12,749 bases of DNA from DATLYT01 sp035574455 (GCA_035574455.1 DATLYT010000072.1:1-12749); one strand, 5' to 3'; positions 1 through 7,683 are shown, counted from the stretch's first letter. Translations and numbers: made by a program. The notes: generated by a model from the sequence alone, not told the origin.

Positions 1-1
1 T

Positions 2-403
2 TCGAAATTCGAAACCGAACTTCAGGTTCGTCCGGACGACATTGATATGAACCAGCACGTCCACAACAGCCGCTACTTTGACTATGTGCTGGCAGCCCGT
101 TACGACCAGATGGAGCGTTGCTACAAAATGCCGATGGAGGAATTTATCAAACTAGGCCTCGGCTGGGTTGTTCGGGCATCGTTCATCGAATTTAAGCGGC
201 CGTTGGGATTGGGAGATCGGTTCATTGTTCGAACATGGATCGAGTCCATCGTCAAGAATGGAGTCCGGGTGCACTTTGAGATCATCAAGAAAGACAATGG
301 TAAACTTTCCAGCGACGGATACTTCGATTACACGATGATTAACATCAAAACAGGCAGGGCGGAGAATATTCCTGATTGGATTATCCAAAAATACTCGGTG
401 TAA
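2..403 (+). CDS. Acyl-CoA thioesterase, hotdog fold (5' end outside window)
   Basis: Likely a hotdog-fold (4HBT/YbgC/FadM-like) acyl-CoA thioesterase, which hydrolyses acyl-CoA to free acid and CoA in the cytoplasm. The reading frame is open from base 2, and residues before the internal ATG at 47 already fit the family (FETELQVRPDDIDMNQHVHN), so the gene begins upstream and the ATG at 47 is not the start. The DxDxxxHVxNxxYxxY signature carries the usual catalytic Asp at the start of the fold. A later segment, FIEFKRPLGLGD, matches the central beta-strand region. The stop at 401-403 lies one base before the ATG of the sugar dehydrogenase gene, so the two are probably cotranscribed. The substrate cannot be told from sequence. 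About 133 residues are visible, close to full family length. Confidence 0.85.
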   Translation, partial: SKFETELQVRPDDIDMNQHVHNSRYFDYVLAARYDQMERCYKMPMEEFIKLGLGWVVRASFIEFKRPLGLGDRFIVRTWIESIVKNGVRVHFEIIKKDNGKLSSDGYFDYTMINIKTGRAENIPDWIIQKYSV

Positions 404-404
404 G

Positions 405-1517
405 ATGGGCAAAACAGTACTGGTCTTTGCTGTCATTGGCAGTTTTTTGTTTGCGCAGGACAAGATCTACACAACATCGGACGGTATAAAGTTCAAGGTT
501 GAAACAGTTCTCTCAAACCTTGAGATTCCCTGGTCGATCGTTTTTGACCAAGCAGGGACGATGTATTTCACCGAGCGACCCGGCCGCCTGCAAATGCTGC
601 GGAAAGGCGAGGCAAAACCGACCCTCATTGCCGAAATAGAAGAAGTGCGCCATCGCGGTGAAGGCGGATTGATGGGGCTAGCACTTCACCCGAATTTCCA
701 CTCGAACGGTTGGCTCTATCTCAGCTACACCTTTTCAGGCGCTGGTGGCCTTGCCAATCGCGTGGTGCGGTATCAGCTGAAGAACGGTAAACTTACGGAT
801 CGCAAGGACATTGTTCCACAGCTCCCCGGTTCAAGCGTGCATAATGGCTGTAGGATTCGATTTGGGCCAGACGGCAAGCTTTACGTTACCACCGGAGATG
901 CTGCAGAGCGGAGTATCGCACAGGAAATGAGCTCGCTGGGCGGCAAAATCCTTCGCCTGAATGACGATGGCAGCGTCCCTCAGGATAATCCATACCCCGG
1001 CTCGCCGCTCTTTGCTATCGGTTTCCGAAATCCCCAAGGCATTGATTGGTATCCTCCGACCGGGTGGTTGTTTGAGACGGAGCACGGCCCATCCGGCTTT
1101 GACGGTCCTGGCGGAGGTGATGAGGTGAACATTGTTGAACGGGGGAAAAATTATGGGTGGCCCGTCATTCATCACAATCAGACGAAACAGGGTATGGAGG
1201 CACCGCTGTTAGAATACACTCCAGCCGTAGCACCGGCAAGCGGGATGTTTTACCGAGGCAATGCATTTCCGCAATTCAAGAACAACTTTTTCTTCGGTGG
1301 TTTACGCGGTCAGCGTATACAGAGAATTGTTGTTGATGAATCCAATCCCCGAAAAATCCTCCTGGAAGAACCGCTCCTGTTAAACGAGTTCCGCCGCATC
1401 AGAGAAGTGGCAGAAGGGCCTGATGGGTTCATCTATTTTTCAACCAGCAATCGAGACGGCCGGGCGCGACCGTTTGATAACGACGATCGCATCATGCGTC
1501 TCGTTCCCGTACAGTAA
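405..1517 (+). CDS. PQQ-dependent soluble sugar dehydrogenase (GSDH family), exported
   Basis: Six-bladed beta-propeller of the glucose/sorbosone (aldose sugar) dehydrogenase family, which oxidises sugars in the periplasm with PQQ and Ca2+. A short signal peptide is visible at residues 1-18 (hydrophobic run ending FAQ). Family landmarks in order: IPWSIVFDQAGTMYFTERPG (41-60), GGLMGLALHPNF (88-99), VHNGCRIRFGPDGKLYVTTG (145-164) with the presumed catalytic base His146, GFRNPQG (206-212) with a PQQ-contacting Arg, and ETEHGPSG followed by GGGDEVN. At 370 aa it is normal length for bacterial homologues. The ATG sits one base after the upstream stop and gives an intact signal peptide, which supports this start. 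No PQQ biosynthesis genes are in the window. The family call is secure; the sugar is unknown. Confidence 0.9.
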   Translation: MGKTVLVFAVIGSFLFAQDKIYTTSDGIKFKVETVLSNLEIPWSIVFDQAGTMYFTERPGRLQMLRKGEAKPTLIAEIEEVRHRGEGGLMGLALHPNFHSNGWLYLSYTFSGAGGLANRVVRYQLKNGKLTDRKDIVPQLPGSSVHNGCRIRFGPDGKLYVTTGDAAERSIAQEMSSLGGKILRLNDDGSVPQDNPYPGSPLFAIGFRNPQGIDWYPPTGWLFETEHGPSGFDGPGGGDEVNIVERGKNYGWPVIHHNQTKQGMEAPLLEYTPAVAPASGMFYRGNAFPQFKNNFFFGGLRGQRIQRIVVDESNPRKILLEEPLLLNEFRRIREVAEGPDGFIYFSTSNRDGRARPFDNDDRIMRLVPVQ

Positions 1518-1518
1518 T

Positions 1519-1547
1519 ACCCTTCGAGTTGTTACACCTCGAAGGGT
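1519..1547 (+). terminator. Hairpin, possible rho-independent terminator
   Basis: A perfect 10-bp inverted repeat, ACCCTTCGAG (1519-1528) and CTCGAAGGGT (1538-1547), with a 9-nt loop, lies just after the sugar dehydrogenase stop at 1515-1517. Only three T's follow (1547-1549), so termination may be weak. It sits in the 48-bp gap before the GH57 gene and could separate the two units or protect a 3' end. Confidence 0.6.
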
Positions 1548-1565
1548 TTCAAGAAAGCAGACCGT

Positions 1566-3788
1566 ATGCGCGACGAATATCCGAAAACAGGAAAGACGCT
1601 GTACCTCAACATCATCTGGCATCAGCATCAGCCGTCGTATCTCGACCCGGACTCCGGACACCTTCGAGGTCCATGGGTGCGAACCCATGGCACAAAAGAT
1701 TACTACGATATGACATCGATGATTGAGGATTACCCGAACATCCATTTCACTGTCAACCTCACCTCGTCGCTCCTGTTTCAGTTAGAGCACTACTACGTTG
1801 AACGTCTGAAACCGTACGTCAATCTAAAACGCAATCGTATTAACGCCAAGAAATATTTTGCCGAATGGGGAGGACGCACCGACCCGTGGATCGATTTGGC
1901 ATTGAAGCCGACGGCGGACTTTGACGAAAAAGATTTGGCTCACCTCGTCGGCAATACCTGGAATGCGCTGAGTGTCAGTCCATTTGTCTTCGGGCGGTTT
2001 CCCCAGTATGCCCAGCTCAAAGAGAAATACGACCGCATGGGAGTCGGGGGACTGACCGAGCAGGATCAGCGCGACATCAAATTTTGGTTTTACGCGGCAA
2101 ATTTTGACCCTGAATTTCTCGAAGGGCCGGTCTCTTTGGAGAACGGTCTCGTTCTCGACCTCTCCGACATCCTCGAACGGCACACGGACGGGACCTACTG
2201 GGCAAAGAGGACCATCACCGAGGAAGATTGTAATAGGATTGTGGTCGAGGCATACAAGATACTCGCAAGTGTAGTCCCGCTGCATAAACGTCTGATGTAT
2301 GATCCAACGACACATCGAGGGCAGGTAGAAATCATCACGACTCCGTATTATCACCCTATTCTCCCACTCATCTATGACAGCGACCTCGCTCGGTTGTGTC
2401 AGCCGGATCACCCGATGCCGAGTCGCTTTTACTTTCCGCAAGATGCTGAGATCCAAGTGGCAAAGGCGGTAGAGTACTACAAGACGAAGTTCGGCGTTCC
2501 GCCGACAGGGATGTGGCCCGCCGAAGGAGCGGTTGCCCACGACATTGTCGCGGTATTGAGTAAACAAGGGATTAAGTGGATAGCCACTGATGAAAAGATC
2601 CTGGCCCGGTCAAAACCATCCAACCAACCAAAGTACTATCCCTACGCTCTCTACGCGCCCGGAAAGCCGAAGCAGTCCGTTGTCATCGCGTTTCGGGACA
2701 CGGAGCTTTCCGATAAGATTGGATTCGTGTATAAGGATTGGGGTGGTGAGGATGCGGCAGAAGATTTCGTCCGCCATGTGCTCAGCTACGTTCCGCCGGA
2801 GAATGAACCCGACCGACTGCTCAGTGTGATTTTGGACGGTGAGAATGCGTGGGAGTGGTACCGCTACGACCACGACGGCAAGGGATTTCAGAACGCCCTG
2901 TATCGAAAACTCTCGAAGTTGTATGAAACGCGTCAGGTTGTGACCGTGACGATGACGGAATACCTTCAGGGCAACCCGAATCGCGGCGTTCCTGCTCACC
3001 CTATCGATACTCTGCCGAAGCTCGAATGGCTCTGGCCGGGGTCCTGGATCAACGCAAACTACGATACTTGGATCGGGCAAGAAGAAAAGAACCGCGCTTG
3101 GGAATATCTGTTGACGGCACGACAAGATCTCGCGAAATCCGGCATCAAACCTCCCGACCCGAAGGCTCGCGTCCCTAAGCGTAACTCTAAATCGTGGTTT
3201 GCGTTTCGCGCATGGGAATCGCTCTATGCCGCAGAAGGTTCTGACTGGTTCTGGTGGTACGGAACATCACTCTCGCAGCTTCCCGGCGACAAGCCGTTCG
3301 ACCGCGGGTTCGTCTCGCTCATTAACTCTGTTTATAAATTTGCAAAGCTTGCCAAAGCCAAGATGCCCAAGCGCGAGTTTCCGTTGATTACCGACAGAAG
3401 CTCGCTCGAAGAACACGTCGAGCAGGGTGTTATGGCGCGCAGCCGTGAGGACTTTGTATCCGTTCTGTTGCAATGTGATGCGCGGGATATTCATGTACCG
3501 AACTCCATTTATGTTACCGGAAACCTGGAAAGCCTTGGGAACTGGATTCCGAATAAAACAAGAATGTATGATGATGGGACACACGGCGACCTTCAAGCGG
3601 GTGATGGGATCTGGACCCTGGAGCTCCGCGTTCCTCCGGGCACCACAATAGACTATAAATTCACCAACAGCGGCAAGGAGGGGGAATGGGGCGAGAGCGA
3701 GGAATTCCCGGCCGTGCACCGTCGCTTTACCGTTCATCAAAAACCTGGCGAGCGAGTAGTACTCTTTGACCGGTTTGGCGTTCTGTAA
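1566..3788 (+). CDS. Glycoside hydrolase family 57 alpha-glucanase with C-terminal CBM20-like domain
   Basis: A retaining GH57 enzyme acting on alpha-glucans (starch or glycogen: amylase, amylopullulanase or branching type). GH57 motifs seen: HQHQP at 19-23; GMWPAEG around 315-321; ATDE at 340-343, where Glu343 is the expected nucleophile; DGENAWEW at 424-431, where Asp424 is the expected acid/base. The C-terminal ~115 residues look like a CBM20-type starch-binding domain: YVTGNLESLGNW near 649-660, then GDGIWTLELRVPPGTTIDYK. No signal peptide is present, so it is predicted cytoplasmic, which favours glycogen or imported maltodextrin. The ATG at 1566 places the first GH57 motif at the usual distance from the N-terminus; its Shine-Dalgarno is poor. 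At 740 aa it fits a catalytic domain plus CBM. The next gene, nine bases on, is an amylase-fold protein. The exact specificity is not resolved. Confidence 0.9.
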   Translation: MRDEYPKTGKTLYLNIIWHQHQPSYLDPDSGHLRGPWVRTHGTKDYYDMTSMIEDYPNIHFTVNLTSSLLFQLEHYYVERLKPYVNLKRNRINAKKYFAEWGGRTDPWIDLALKPTADFDEKDLAHLVGNTWNALSVSPFVFGRFPQYAQLKEKYDRMGVGGLTEQDQRDIKFWFYAANFDPEFLEGPVSLENGLVLDLSDILERHTDGTYWAKRTITEEDCNRIVVEAYKILASVVPLHKRLMYDPTTHRGQVEIITTPYYHPILPLIYDSDLARLCQPDHPMPSRFYFPQDAEIQVAKAVEYYKTKFGVPPTGMWPAEGAVAHDIVAVLSKQGIKWIATDEKILARSKPSNQPKYYPYALYAPGKPKQSVVIAFRDTELSDKIGFVYKDWGGEDAAEDFVRHVLSYVPPENEPDRLLSVILDGENAWEWYRYDHDGKGFQNALYRKLSKLYETRQVVTVTMTEYLQGNPNRGVPAHPIDTLPKLEWLWPGSWINANYDTWIGQEEKNRAWEYLLTARQDLAKSGIKPPDPKARVPKRNSKSWFAFRAWESLYAAEGSDWFWWYGTSLSQLPGDKPFDRGFVSLINSVYKFAKLAKAKMPKREFPLITDRSSLEEHVEQGVMARSREDFVSVLLQCDARDIHVPNSIYVTGNLESLGNWIPNKTRMYDDGTHGDLQAGDGIWTLELRVPPGTTIDYKFTNSGKEGEWGESEEFPAVHRRFTVHQKPGERVVLFDRFGVL

Positions 3789-3796
3789 GAGAGACG

Positions 3797-5167
3797 ATGA
3801 ATCTCCTTTGTATCCGATCAGCTTTGGCCCTCTTCTATCGATTGTTTTTCGTCGTTGGATTTCTTCTCACGAACCTGCAGTGCAGTCGAGACCATCGTAA
3901 CACCGACATTCCCATTTCTCAGCAGGAATCACGGCCGGTCGAGGCTTGGGTTCGGGAGGCAACATTTGCACGGATAGAAATCCCGGCAGAAGCCGATGGA
4001 AAAGTTTTTCTGCGGCTTCAACAACGTCTCGATGATCTACAAGGGGCAGGGTTTACCGTCGTCTGGCTTTCGTCGATCTTTCCCTCAAGCTCATTACGCC
4101 AACAACCGGAATCTTCCGACCCTTTCCCAACACAGGATTATCTTTCGGTCAACGAAGACTTTGGAACACTCGAAGAGTTCAAGCACCTCGTTAGGGAAGC
4201 CTCTCGGCGCGGGATGCGGATTGTCATCGACCTTCAGGCTCGATACACAGCGTGGGATAGCAAACTCGTCCTGGAACATCCTGACTGGTTTCGCACGAAC
4301 GACGAAGGCGCCATCGTCTCTCCCACACCGGAACTTTCGGATGTTGCCGCTCTCAATTACCGCCATCACGAGCTACGCAAATATATGATTGAAGTGTTGA
4401 AGTACTGGGTCCGCGAAGCGGGCGTGGATGGGTTTGCCTGTCTTGATGCCGACCATGTGCCGTTAGAGTTCTGGATTCGTGCACGGAAAGAAATCGAAGA
4501 GATTAAACCGGTCATCTTCATCGGGCAAAGCGACCGCGGCGAGCTCCATCGTGAAGCGTTTGATGCGACGTTCTCCTCGGCGGTAAGTAATTTGTTGGAT
4601 CATGCGGCCGGCGCTTCCTCGATCGCACAGATGCTGAAGTCTGAAGCTGAACAGTTCCCACGGAACGCGATTCGCCTGCGATTACACCGCCCGCTGAGTA
4701 CATTTCCTCAAAAGACGAATACTCCTGAAGAGACAAGGATCGAACAACTAAGAGAGGCGTTGGCGTATACTTTACCGGGAAACCCCGTTATCGTTCTTTC
4801 TGACGCACTCCTTCTAGATCGATGGCAAGCAGGAGGTAAGGTGCTGCAATTCCATTCGACCCTGTCAAGATTGAGAACAGAATACTCTGCTGTCACAAAG
4901 GGAGAATTGAACGTTATGACATTGACGGAAGCAGGGGATTTTATCGCGTACGAACGCCGTATGCCGGGAGAAAGTATTCTCGTTCTACTCAACAATTCTT
5001 CCAAACGCCAATCTATCTCAATTCAGTTACCTCCTCAGTTTTCCGGAATCGTATTGGATTTCATCGCCGGGAACCAACTACCCACAAGGACAGGATATTT
5101 GAATCTTCAGTGTCTGCCCTACGAGGCAAAAGTCATCATCCGTTCGTCGAAAGGAAAGTCAACATGA
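3797..5167 (+). CDS. Alpha-amylase (GH13) family pseudoenzyme, probably membrane-anchored or lipoprotein
   Basis: The fold is clearly GH13: VWLSSIFPSSS, a DYLSVNEDFGTLEEFKHLV segment, EHPDWF, DVAALNYRHHELRKYM, VDGF...DADHVPLEFW, and LREALAYTLPGNPVIVLSDA near the end of the barrel. The catalytic positions are gone. Region I reads DLQARYTAWD (145-154) where active homologues have D-x-x-x-N-H-T-A-W-D. Region II reads DGFACLDADH (211-220) where DGFRCDVADH-like is expected, so the Arg is Ala214 and the nucleophile Asp is Leu216. Region III has Gln244 in FIGQSD for the acid/base Glu. Region IV (around 293-301) lacks the HD pair. The N-terminus has a hydrophobic segment ending LTNLQC near residue 29, a possible signal or imperfect lipobox. 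The ORF is intact, so this looks like a retained non-catalytic protein, perhaps glucan-binding. The start has GAGAG upstream; the end overlaps the next gene. Confidence 0.8.
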   Translation: MNLLCIRSALALFYRLFFVVGFLLTNLQCSRDHRNTDIPISQQESRPVEAWVREATFARIEIPAEADGKVFLRLQQRLDDLQGAGFTVVWLSSIFPSSSLRQQPESSDPFPTQDYLSVNEDFGTLEEFKHLVREASRRGMRIVIDLQARYTAWDSKLVLEHPDWFRTNDEGAIVSPTPELSDVAALNYRHHELRKYMIEVLKYWVREAGVDGFACLDADHVPLEFWIRARKEIEEIKPVIFIGQSDRGELHREAFDATFSSAVSNLLDHAAGASSIAQMLKSEAEQFPRNAIRLRLHRPLSTFPQKTNTPEETRIEQLREALAYTLPGNPVIVLSDALLLDRWQAGGKVLQFHSTLSRLRTEYSAVTKGELNVMTLTEAGDFIAYERRMPGESILVLLNNSSKRQSISIQLPPQFSGIVLDFIAGNQLPTRTGYLNLQCLPYEAKVIIRSSKGKST

Positions 5168-5577
5168 AATCGTATACCGAGTATCTCTGGTTCAATACAA
5201 AACAACATCGCGAGTATATCAACATCACTGGCGACGTCGAAGCGATTCTCCGCAAAAGTGGTATCAAGGAGGGGATGGTGCTGGTTTCAGCGATGCACAT
5301 CACGGCGTCGGTCTACGTTAACGATGCCGAACCGGGATTAATTCAAGATATCGATGAGTGGCTGGAGAAGCTTGCTCCCTTCAACCCGAATTACAAACAT
5401 CATCGGACGGGCGAAACGAACGGCGACGCGCATCTCAAAAGTCTTCTGATGCATCACGAAGTGATCGTACCGGTGACCGACGGGAAGCTCGATTTCGGTC
5501 CCTGGCAGCAGATCTACTACGCCGAATTCGACGGCCAGAGAAAAAAACGTGTGATCGTGAAAGTGCTTGGGGAATGA
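5164..5577 (+). CDS. yjbQ: YjbQ/UPF0047 family protein (secondary thiamine-phosphate synthase type)
   Basis: A 137-aa member of the YjbQ (UPF0047) family. E. coli YjbQ has weak thiamine-phosphate synthase activity in vitro; the true role in most bacteria is unsettled. Hallmarks: SAMHITASVYVNDAEPGLIQ, the HHRTGETNGDAHLKS segment, VPVTDGKLDFGPWQQIYYAEFDG, and a C-terminal RKKRVIVKVLG. I chose the ATG at 5164 over an upstream in-frame ATG at 5110 because it follows a good AAAGGAAAG ribosome site, overlaps the previous stop as ATGA, and matches the family's N-terminus. It sits between a carbohydrate gene and LPS genes, with 4-base overlaps on both sides, so it is translationally coupled to both. 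No thiamine genes are nearby, which gives no support for a thiamine role here. Confidence 0.88.
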   Translation: MKSYTEYLWFNTKQHREYINITGDVEAILRKSGIKEGMVLVSAMHITASVYVNDAEPGLIQDIDEWLEKLAPFNPNYKHHRTGETNGDAHLKSLLMHHEVIVPVTDGKLDFGPWQQIYYAEFDGQRKKRVIVKVLGE

Positions 5578-6473
5578 TACTCAAGCATCTCATTGAATAT
5601 TGGTTCTTTCTGTTGCTCGGTTTTGGAGTCCGCTTGTTGCCTCTTCGCGTCGTTCAGCGTCTCGGAGCGTCGGCTGGTGAACTGCTGTATACACTGTTCG
5701 GTTTCCGCAAGGCTGTTGCCGTGGACAATCTTCGTAGAGCGTTGCCGGATTTGTCTGAACGCGAGATTGATCAGATTGCTTGCTCATCCTTTCGCAGTGT
5801 TGGAACGGCACTGTTTGAATTTCTCTGGTTCCCCCGATTCCGCCCAGAAACCATCAAGGAGGTTGCTCGAATTGAAAACCCAGAGTTGGTAAAAGAACTC
5901 CACGGCCGTGGGAAAGGTATTATCCTTCTGACTGCACATTTCGGGAATTGGGAATTGCTCGCCCAAAGTATGCACGTTGAGCTGGGACTACCACTTTCAA
6001 TAATTGTGAAGCCGCAGTCGAATCCGTTTGTCGACCGACAGATCAATCGCTGGCGGACGCTCTGGGGGAACAAGGTGGTGCCAATGGGTGTTGCTATTCG
6101 CGAAATCCTTAGAACGCTTCATGAGGGTGGGGTTGTGGGAATTGTTGCCGACCAGAGCGCCCCGAAAGAGAGCAGTGCTGTGCAATTTTTTGGACGAGAT
6201 GTGCCAACGTACGAGGGTCCGGCCGTCTTCAGTCTGAAAACCGGCGCGCCGATAATGATCGGGTTTGCTATTCGACAACCCGACGGCACATACCGTTCTC
6301 GATTTGAAGAAGTTCCGACTCGCGATCTGAACGGTTACAGCGAAGCTAATGTTCTTGAACTCACGCGCCGGCATGTTGCAATTACCGAGAAGTATATTCG
6401 CGCTCACCCGCATCTCTGGATGTGGATGCATAAACGCTGGAAACATGTGCAAGACTCCCCTACACGGGCATGA
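5574..6473 (+). CDS. Lipid A biosynthesis acyltransferase (LpxL/HtrB family)
   Basis: An inner-membrane acyltransferase that adds a secondary acyl chain to the lipid A precursor. The N-terminal hydrophobic stretch (about 8-26) is the membrane anchor usual in LpxL/LpxM. The HX4(D/E) catalytic motif is HFGNWE, with His122 and Glu127. Other conserved family blocks are VVGIVADQSAP, FFGRDVPTYEGPAVFSLKTG and the terminal HLWMWMHKRWK. The protein is 299 aa, as expected. The start at 5574 overlaps the yjbQ stop as ATGA; a longer upstream in-frame reading is only the shadow of yjbQ. The next gene, a GT9 glycosyltransferase, also overlaps by ATGA, giving an LPS-building pair. Which secondary position is acylated cannot be told. 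Confidence 0.9.
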   Translation: MILKHLIEYWFFLLLGFGVRLLPLRVVQRLGASAGELLYTLFGFRKAVAVDNLRRALPDLSEREIDQIACSSFRSVGTALFEFLWFPRFRPETIKEVARIENPELVKELHGRGKGIILLTAHFGNWELLAQSMHVELGLPLSIIVKPQSNPFVDRQINRWRTLWGNKVVPMGVAIREILRTLHEGGVVGIVADQSAPKESSAVQFFGRDVPTYEGPAVFSLKTGAPIMIGFAIRQPDGTYRSRFEEVPTRDLNGYSEANVLELTRRHVAITEKYIRAHPHLWMWMHKRWKHVQDSPTRA

Positions 6474-7528
6474 GAACTATCGACCGCATATTGATTGTTC
6501 AAACTGCCTTTTTAGGCGATGTGGTGCTGACCATTCCGCTCATTCAGGTCGTGCGTCAATTTTTTGCCTTCTCGAAGATTGACCTTGTTGTTCTCCCGCG
6601 AGCTGCCGACCTTGTTCGGACACACCCTGATGTTCATCAGGTGATTGAGTATGACAAACGGGGACAGGACAAAGGGATAGCCGGTTTCCTGAGACTGTTA
6701 CGTCAGATTCGCTCACACAAGTACGGTCTTGCTATTGTGCCCCATCGCTCACTTCGAAGCGCTTTGCTGGTTTCACTGGCGGGTATCCCGATTCGAATCG
6801 GTTTCGACAACAGTACAGGAAGATGGTTGTATTCGAAGACCGTTCGATACCGGCAGGACCTTCATGAGATCGAACGAAATATCTCTCTTCTCGAAGCGTT
6901 AGGAATCCACCATCATTCACGAGAGCTACCGAAGCTGTACCCCACTCCACCAGACGTCCAACGAATTGATAAGTTATTGTTTGACCTTGAAGTCTCTCAT
7001 CCCTCTAACATGATTGCCATTGCGCCCGGAACGATCTGGAATACCAAGCGCTGGCTGAAAGAACGCTATGCCGAGCTTGCTGCCCATCTCGCGGAAGATC
7101 GGTACGAGGTTATTCTGATCGGTGGGGAAGAGGACAAGCCATTGTGCAGAGAAATCAAGGAGATGAGTGGGTCAAGCCGCGTCTATTCTGCGGCAGGCCT
7201 ACTTTCCACGCTCCAGTCTGCAGAGCTCATTCGCCGATGTAAATTGCTCATCTCCAATGACAGCGCTCCCCTGCATTTTGCCGTTGCAGTCGGCACGCCA
7301 GTCGTAGCGATTTTTGGCGCTACCGTGCCTGAATTTGGTTTTGCTCCATACGGGAAGCATGATACGGTTGTAGAAACACTAGGCCTCTCGTGCAGGCCAT
7401 GTTCCATACACGGTGGCAACAAATGTCCCATCAAAACGTTTGAGTGCATGAAAGCAATAACGGTGGAGAAAGTGCATCGGAGGGTGGAAGAAGTGTTGGA
7501 GAGAAGCGCGTCGTTGTTGGGAAGGTAG
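6470..7528 (+). CDS. Glycosyltransferase family 9, heptosyltransferase II-like
   Basis: A GT9 (ADP-heptose:LPS heptosyltransferase, WaaF-like) enzyme that transfers a heptose to the inner core of LPS on the cytoplasmic face of the inner membrane. N-terminal landmark: RILIVQTAFLGDVVLTIPLI (residues 6-25), the usual first Rossmann strand with the conserved LGD. C-terminal landmarks: IAIAPGTIWNTKRW, VILIGGEEDK, SNDSAPLHFAVAVGTPVVAI and FGAT. Near the end is a cysteine-rich SCRPC...KCPIKTFECMKAI segment typical of WaaF-type GT9 enzymes. At 352 aa it is family length. The ATG overlaps the acyltransferase stop. The GT9 call is firm; heptose as the donor is inferred from the closest motif pattern and the LPS neighbour. 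Confidence 0.87.
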   Translation: MRTIDRILIVQTAFLGDVVLTIPLIQVVRQFFAFSKIDLVVLPRAADLVRTHPDVHQVIEYDKRGQDKGIAGFLRLLRQIRSHKYGLAIVPHRSLRSALLVSLAGIPIRIGFDNSTGRWLYSKTVRYRQDLHEIERNISLLEALGIHHHSRELPKLYPTPPDVQRIDKLLFDLEVSHPSNMIAIAPGTIWNTKRWLKERYAELAAHLAEDRYEVILIGGEEDKPLCREIKEMSGSSRVYSAAGLLSTLQSAELIRRCKLLISNDSAPLHFAVAVGTPVVAIFGATVPEFGFAPYGKHDTVVETLGLSCRPCSIHGGNKCPIKTFECMKAITVEKVHRRVEEVLERSASLLGR

Positions 7529-7541
7529 ATACACGGTTTCA

Positions 7542-7570
7542 TTGAATCTCAGCCAAAAGATGGCTACATT
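7542..7570 (+). promoter_or_regulatory. Candidate promoter ahead of the tRNA remnant/GIY-YIG/tRNA module
   Basis: TTGAAT (7542-7547) and TACATT (7565-7570) are separated by 17 bp; TACATTAG also resembles the TAnnTTTG element of Bacteroidota promoters. It lies about 20 bp before the tRNA remnant at 7592, where the original tRNA promoter would be expected. The spacer contains a short hairpin, AGCCA/TGGCT (7551-7565). Matches are partial, so this is tentative. Confidence 0.35.
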
Positions 7571-7591
7571 AGGGGAGAAAAGAGGCTATCC

Positions 7592-7683
7592 GCGCCCGTA
7601 GCTCAATTGGATACCCGCCCGACCGACTGACATCGGTCAGGCGGGCGGGGAGCGTTGGCCTCCGGAGCCAAAGGATGAGCGTT
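7592..7683 (+). pseudogene. Truncated tRNA-Arg(CCG) remnant interrupted by a palindrome
   Basis: A broken copy of the intact tRNA at 8042. Bases 7592-7613 equal 8042-8063 exactly (5' acceptor strand, first D-stem strand, D loop). Bases 7650-7674 equal 8064-8088 exactly (second D-stem strand and whole anticodon arm, anticodon CCG at 7662-7664). Between these is a 36-nt insertion. After 7674 similarity fades over about nine bases (ATGAGCGTT against TTGCGCGTT) and the T arm and 3' acceptor strand are absent. Identity begins exactly at tRNA nucleotide 1, not before. It cannot fold as a tRNA and is read as the displaced 5' part of the original gene or a decayed tandem duplicate. Confidence 0.85.
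7614..7649. repeat. 36-nt palindromic insertion in the tRNA remnant D arm
   Basis: An inverted repeat relative to the intact tRNA copy. The arms are CCCGCC (7614-7619) plus GACCGA (7621-7626), loop CTGACA (7627-7632), then TCGGTC (7633-7638) plus GGCGGG (7640-7645), with a C/A mismatch between the blocks. The outermost 8 bases of the insert are also perfect inverted repeats, CCCGCCCG and CGGGCGGG (7642-7649). Size and symmetry resemble a REP/small palindromic repeat. No second copy occurs in this window. Confidence 0.75.

Noticed and set aside
1824..2567. 247-codon open frame on the - strand inside the GH57 gene
   Set aside because: No recognisable motifs; it is antisense to a well-supported GH57 gene with intact family motifs throughout.
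5110..5163. Longer N-terminus for the YjbQ gene starting at 5110
   Set aside because: It lies within the amylase-like gene, has no ribosome site, and does not match the family N-terminus; 5164 has a good site and the ATGA overlap.
5358..5573. Longer N-terminus for the acyltransferase starting at 5358
   Set aside because: The extra 72 residues are an out-of-frame reading of yjbQ and are polar and unlike the family; the ATG at 5574 gives the expected membrane anchor.
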